From: Mycolicibacterium sp.
GTDB lineage: Bacteria > Actinomycetota > Actinomycetes > Mycobacteriales > Mycobacteriaceae
Assembly: GCF_016462945.1 (NCBI RefSeq)
Contig: NZ_JAEMSG010000004.1
Coordinates: 1 to 64,000 of the forward strand
Reading direction: 5' to 3'
DNA: 64,000 bases
The notes under the pieces: model-generated
Databases searched by the model: none
What the model saw: the letters and a program-made list of their open reading frames with translations, nothing else
Told to the model about the DNA's origin: nothing
Made by a program: the position numbers and the translations under genes
Shown: positions 62,680 to 64,000 of the stretch, one piece after another
Numbering within the stretch: the stretch's first letter is position 1
How the letters are laid out: the number at the start of each line of letters is the position of its first letter

Positions 62680-64000
62680 TCATGTGTTGTCTTCGGCAAG
62701 CAGCCAGACCGGTTCCTCCCGGCCGCCGGTGGTGACCGAGCCGGCCGGGAGATAGCGCCGGGTATCCGCGGTGGCCTCGCGCACGCCGGTGGCGACGTAC
62801 ACACCGGGTTTAGCGGTGCTGCGGCGGATCGAGGCCGCCAGGTTCACCGCCGAGCCCCACATGTCGTACACCAGGCCGGCTCGTCCGACAAGTCCGCTTA
62901 TCACCGCGCCGGTGTTGATGACGACACGCAATGCGATGTGTTGATCGTTCTCGGCGTTATATCGCTCGACGATCCGCTGCATTTCGACGGCGAAGTCCAC
63001 CGTGCGCGCCACGTTGTCCAGCCGCGGAATGGTGAGCCCGCAACTGGCCAGGTAGCCGCCGTAGGTGTTGCGCACCCGTTCGACGCCCAGATCTTCGGCG
63101 GCTCGATCGAATTCGCTGGCCAGGTTGTTGATGATCGCCAACGTCTTCTCGGCATCGAGTTCGCCGGACAGGTCGTCGAGTCCGACCACGTCGGCGAAGA
63201 GAACACTGACGTTCTGATGCTCCTCGGCGATGGTCTCCTCGCCGTCACGGTACCGCTGCACCACGGTGTCAGGCATCAGGGAGCGCAGTAGGCGCTCGTT
63301 TTCGGCACGCTGCTCGGTAAGGAGTTGATCCTTGACGGCAAGATTGCGGCTCATATCGTTGAAGGCGCCTGCGAGTTGGCCGAATTCGTCGCGGGATTCG
63401 ACGGGCATGGCGATGTCGTAGTTGCCGGCGCTGATCCGTCGCGCCCCGTCTTCGAGGCGCCGGATCGGGCGGATGAAAACCCGTGACCACAGCGCAGACA
63501 CCAGGCAGGCGATAAAGATGATTCCCGCCGTGGTCCGGACAAGACGTTGAGCGAATCTGCTTTCCGGTGCGAATGCCTCCGCGCTGTCGGCGGTGGCGAC
63601 CATGACCCACTGCAGCCCTGCGAGTTTCACCGGCGCATAGGCCACCAATGCTCGGCGGCCGAGGTAGTCGGTGATGATGTCGGTCCCGGCATTGCCCCCC
63701 TGCGCGGCTTTCGACGCGGAGGTGCCGACCGGCTGAATAAGGACGGTGGTGCCGATCCGGACCGCCTGATCCGCGACAACGGCGGGTGTGCCGGCGGCGG
63801 TCACGGCTTTGCGGTAGGCGTCTGGATCTTCCAGGAACAGCCGGGAATCTGAGCGCATCCGGTCATCGGGTCCGATCAGGAATGTCTCGCCGGTCTGTCC
63901 CATCCCGACCTCGGTCCAGTTCCTGTCGAATGTCATGACCCGGTTGAGCATCGACAACGGAAACTGCATTGCCAGCACTCCGACCGGCCTGCCCACCTGT
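62680..64000 (-). CDS. HAMP/sensor class III nucleotidyl cyclase-like protein, N-terminus truncated by window edge
   Basis: HAMP region RRLEDGARRISAGNYDIAMPVESRDEFGQL; cyclase homology NVSVLFADVVGLDDLSG...VYDMWGSAVNLAASIRR. Confidence 0.9.
   Translation of the reverse strand, partial: QVGRPVGVLAMQFPLSMLNRVMTFDRNWTEVGMGQTGETFLIGPDDRMRSDSRLFLEDPDAYRKAVTAAGTPAVVADQAVRIGTTVLIQPVGTSASKAAQGGNAGTDIITDYLGRRALVAYAPVKLAGLQWVMVATADSAEAFAPESRFAQRLVRTTAGIIFIACLVSALWSRVFIRPIRRLEDGARRISAGNYDIAMPVESRDEFGQLAGAFNDMSRNLAVKDQLLTEQRAENERLLRSLMPDTVVQRYRDGEETIAEEHQNVSVLFADVVGLDDLSGELDAEKTLAIINNLASEFDRAAEDLGVERVRNTYGGYLASCGLTIPRLDNVARTVDFAVEMQRIVERYNAENDQHIALRVVINTGAVISGLVGRAGLVYDMWGSAVNLAASIRRSTAKPGVYVATGVREATADTRRYLPAGSVTTGGREEPVWLLAEDNT

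Overview
The window is a high-GC actinobacterial chromosome segment, almost certainly from a Mycobacterium/Mycolicibacterium. This rests on recognisable secA2-pgsA2-gcvH-garA-MerR-bifunctional nuclease-MerR-gcvP, glcB, CNNM pair, guaB1, gnd, M56/BlaI, ndh, modBC-apa and antigen 85 neighbourhoods. It contains about 50 protein genes, a tandem glycine riboswitch upstream of gcvP, a clear intrinsic-type hairpin, and several short in-gene or gene-end tandem repeats. No tRNA, rRNA, CRISPR array, IS element or prophage was seen. The most interesting items are: (i) a degenerate class III nucleotidyl cyclase next to an MscS channel with a cyclic-nucleotide-binding domain; (ii) a ferritin-like di-iron 'metal-dependent hydrolase' abutting a 2Fe-2S reductase, which looks like an uncharacterised oxygenase system; (iii) a KstR-type palindrome upstream of a KstD-like flavoprotein; (iv) an internally deleted Acg/Rv3131-like nitroreductase with a DosR-box-like sequence; (v) an orphan PrrB-like histidine kinase between a thioesterase gene and ndh; (vi) modBC without modA; (vii) short tandem duplications at several convergent gene junctions and an AQLD repeat expansion in a MerR regulator; (viii) tandem BacA/Rv1819c-like transporters beside secA2. 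Homology statements come from recalled family motifs and M. tuberculosis sequences; no searches were run.
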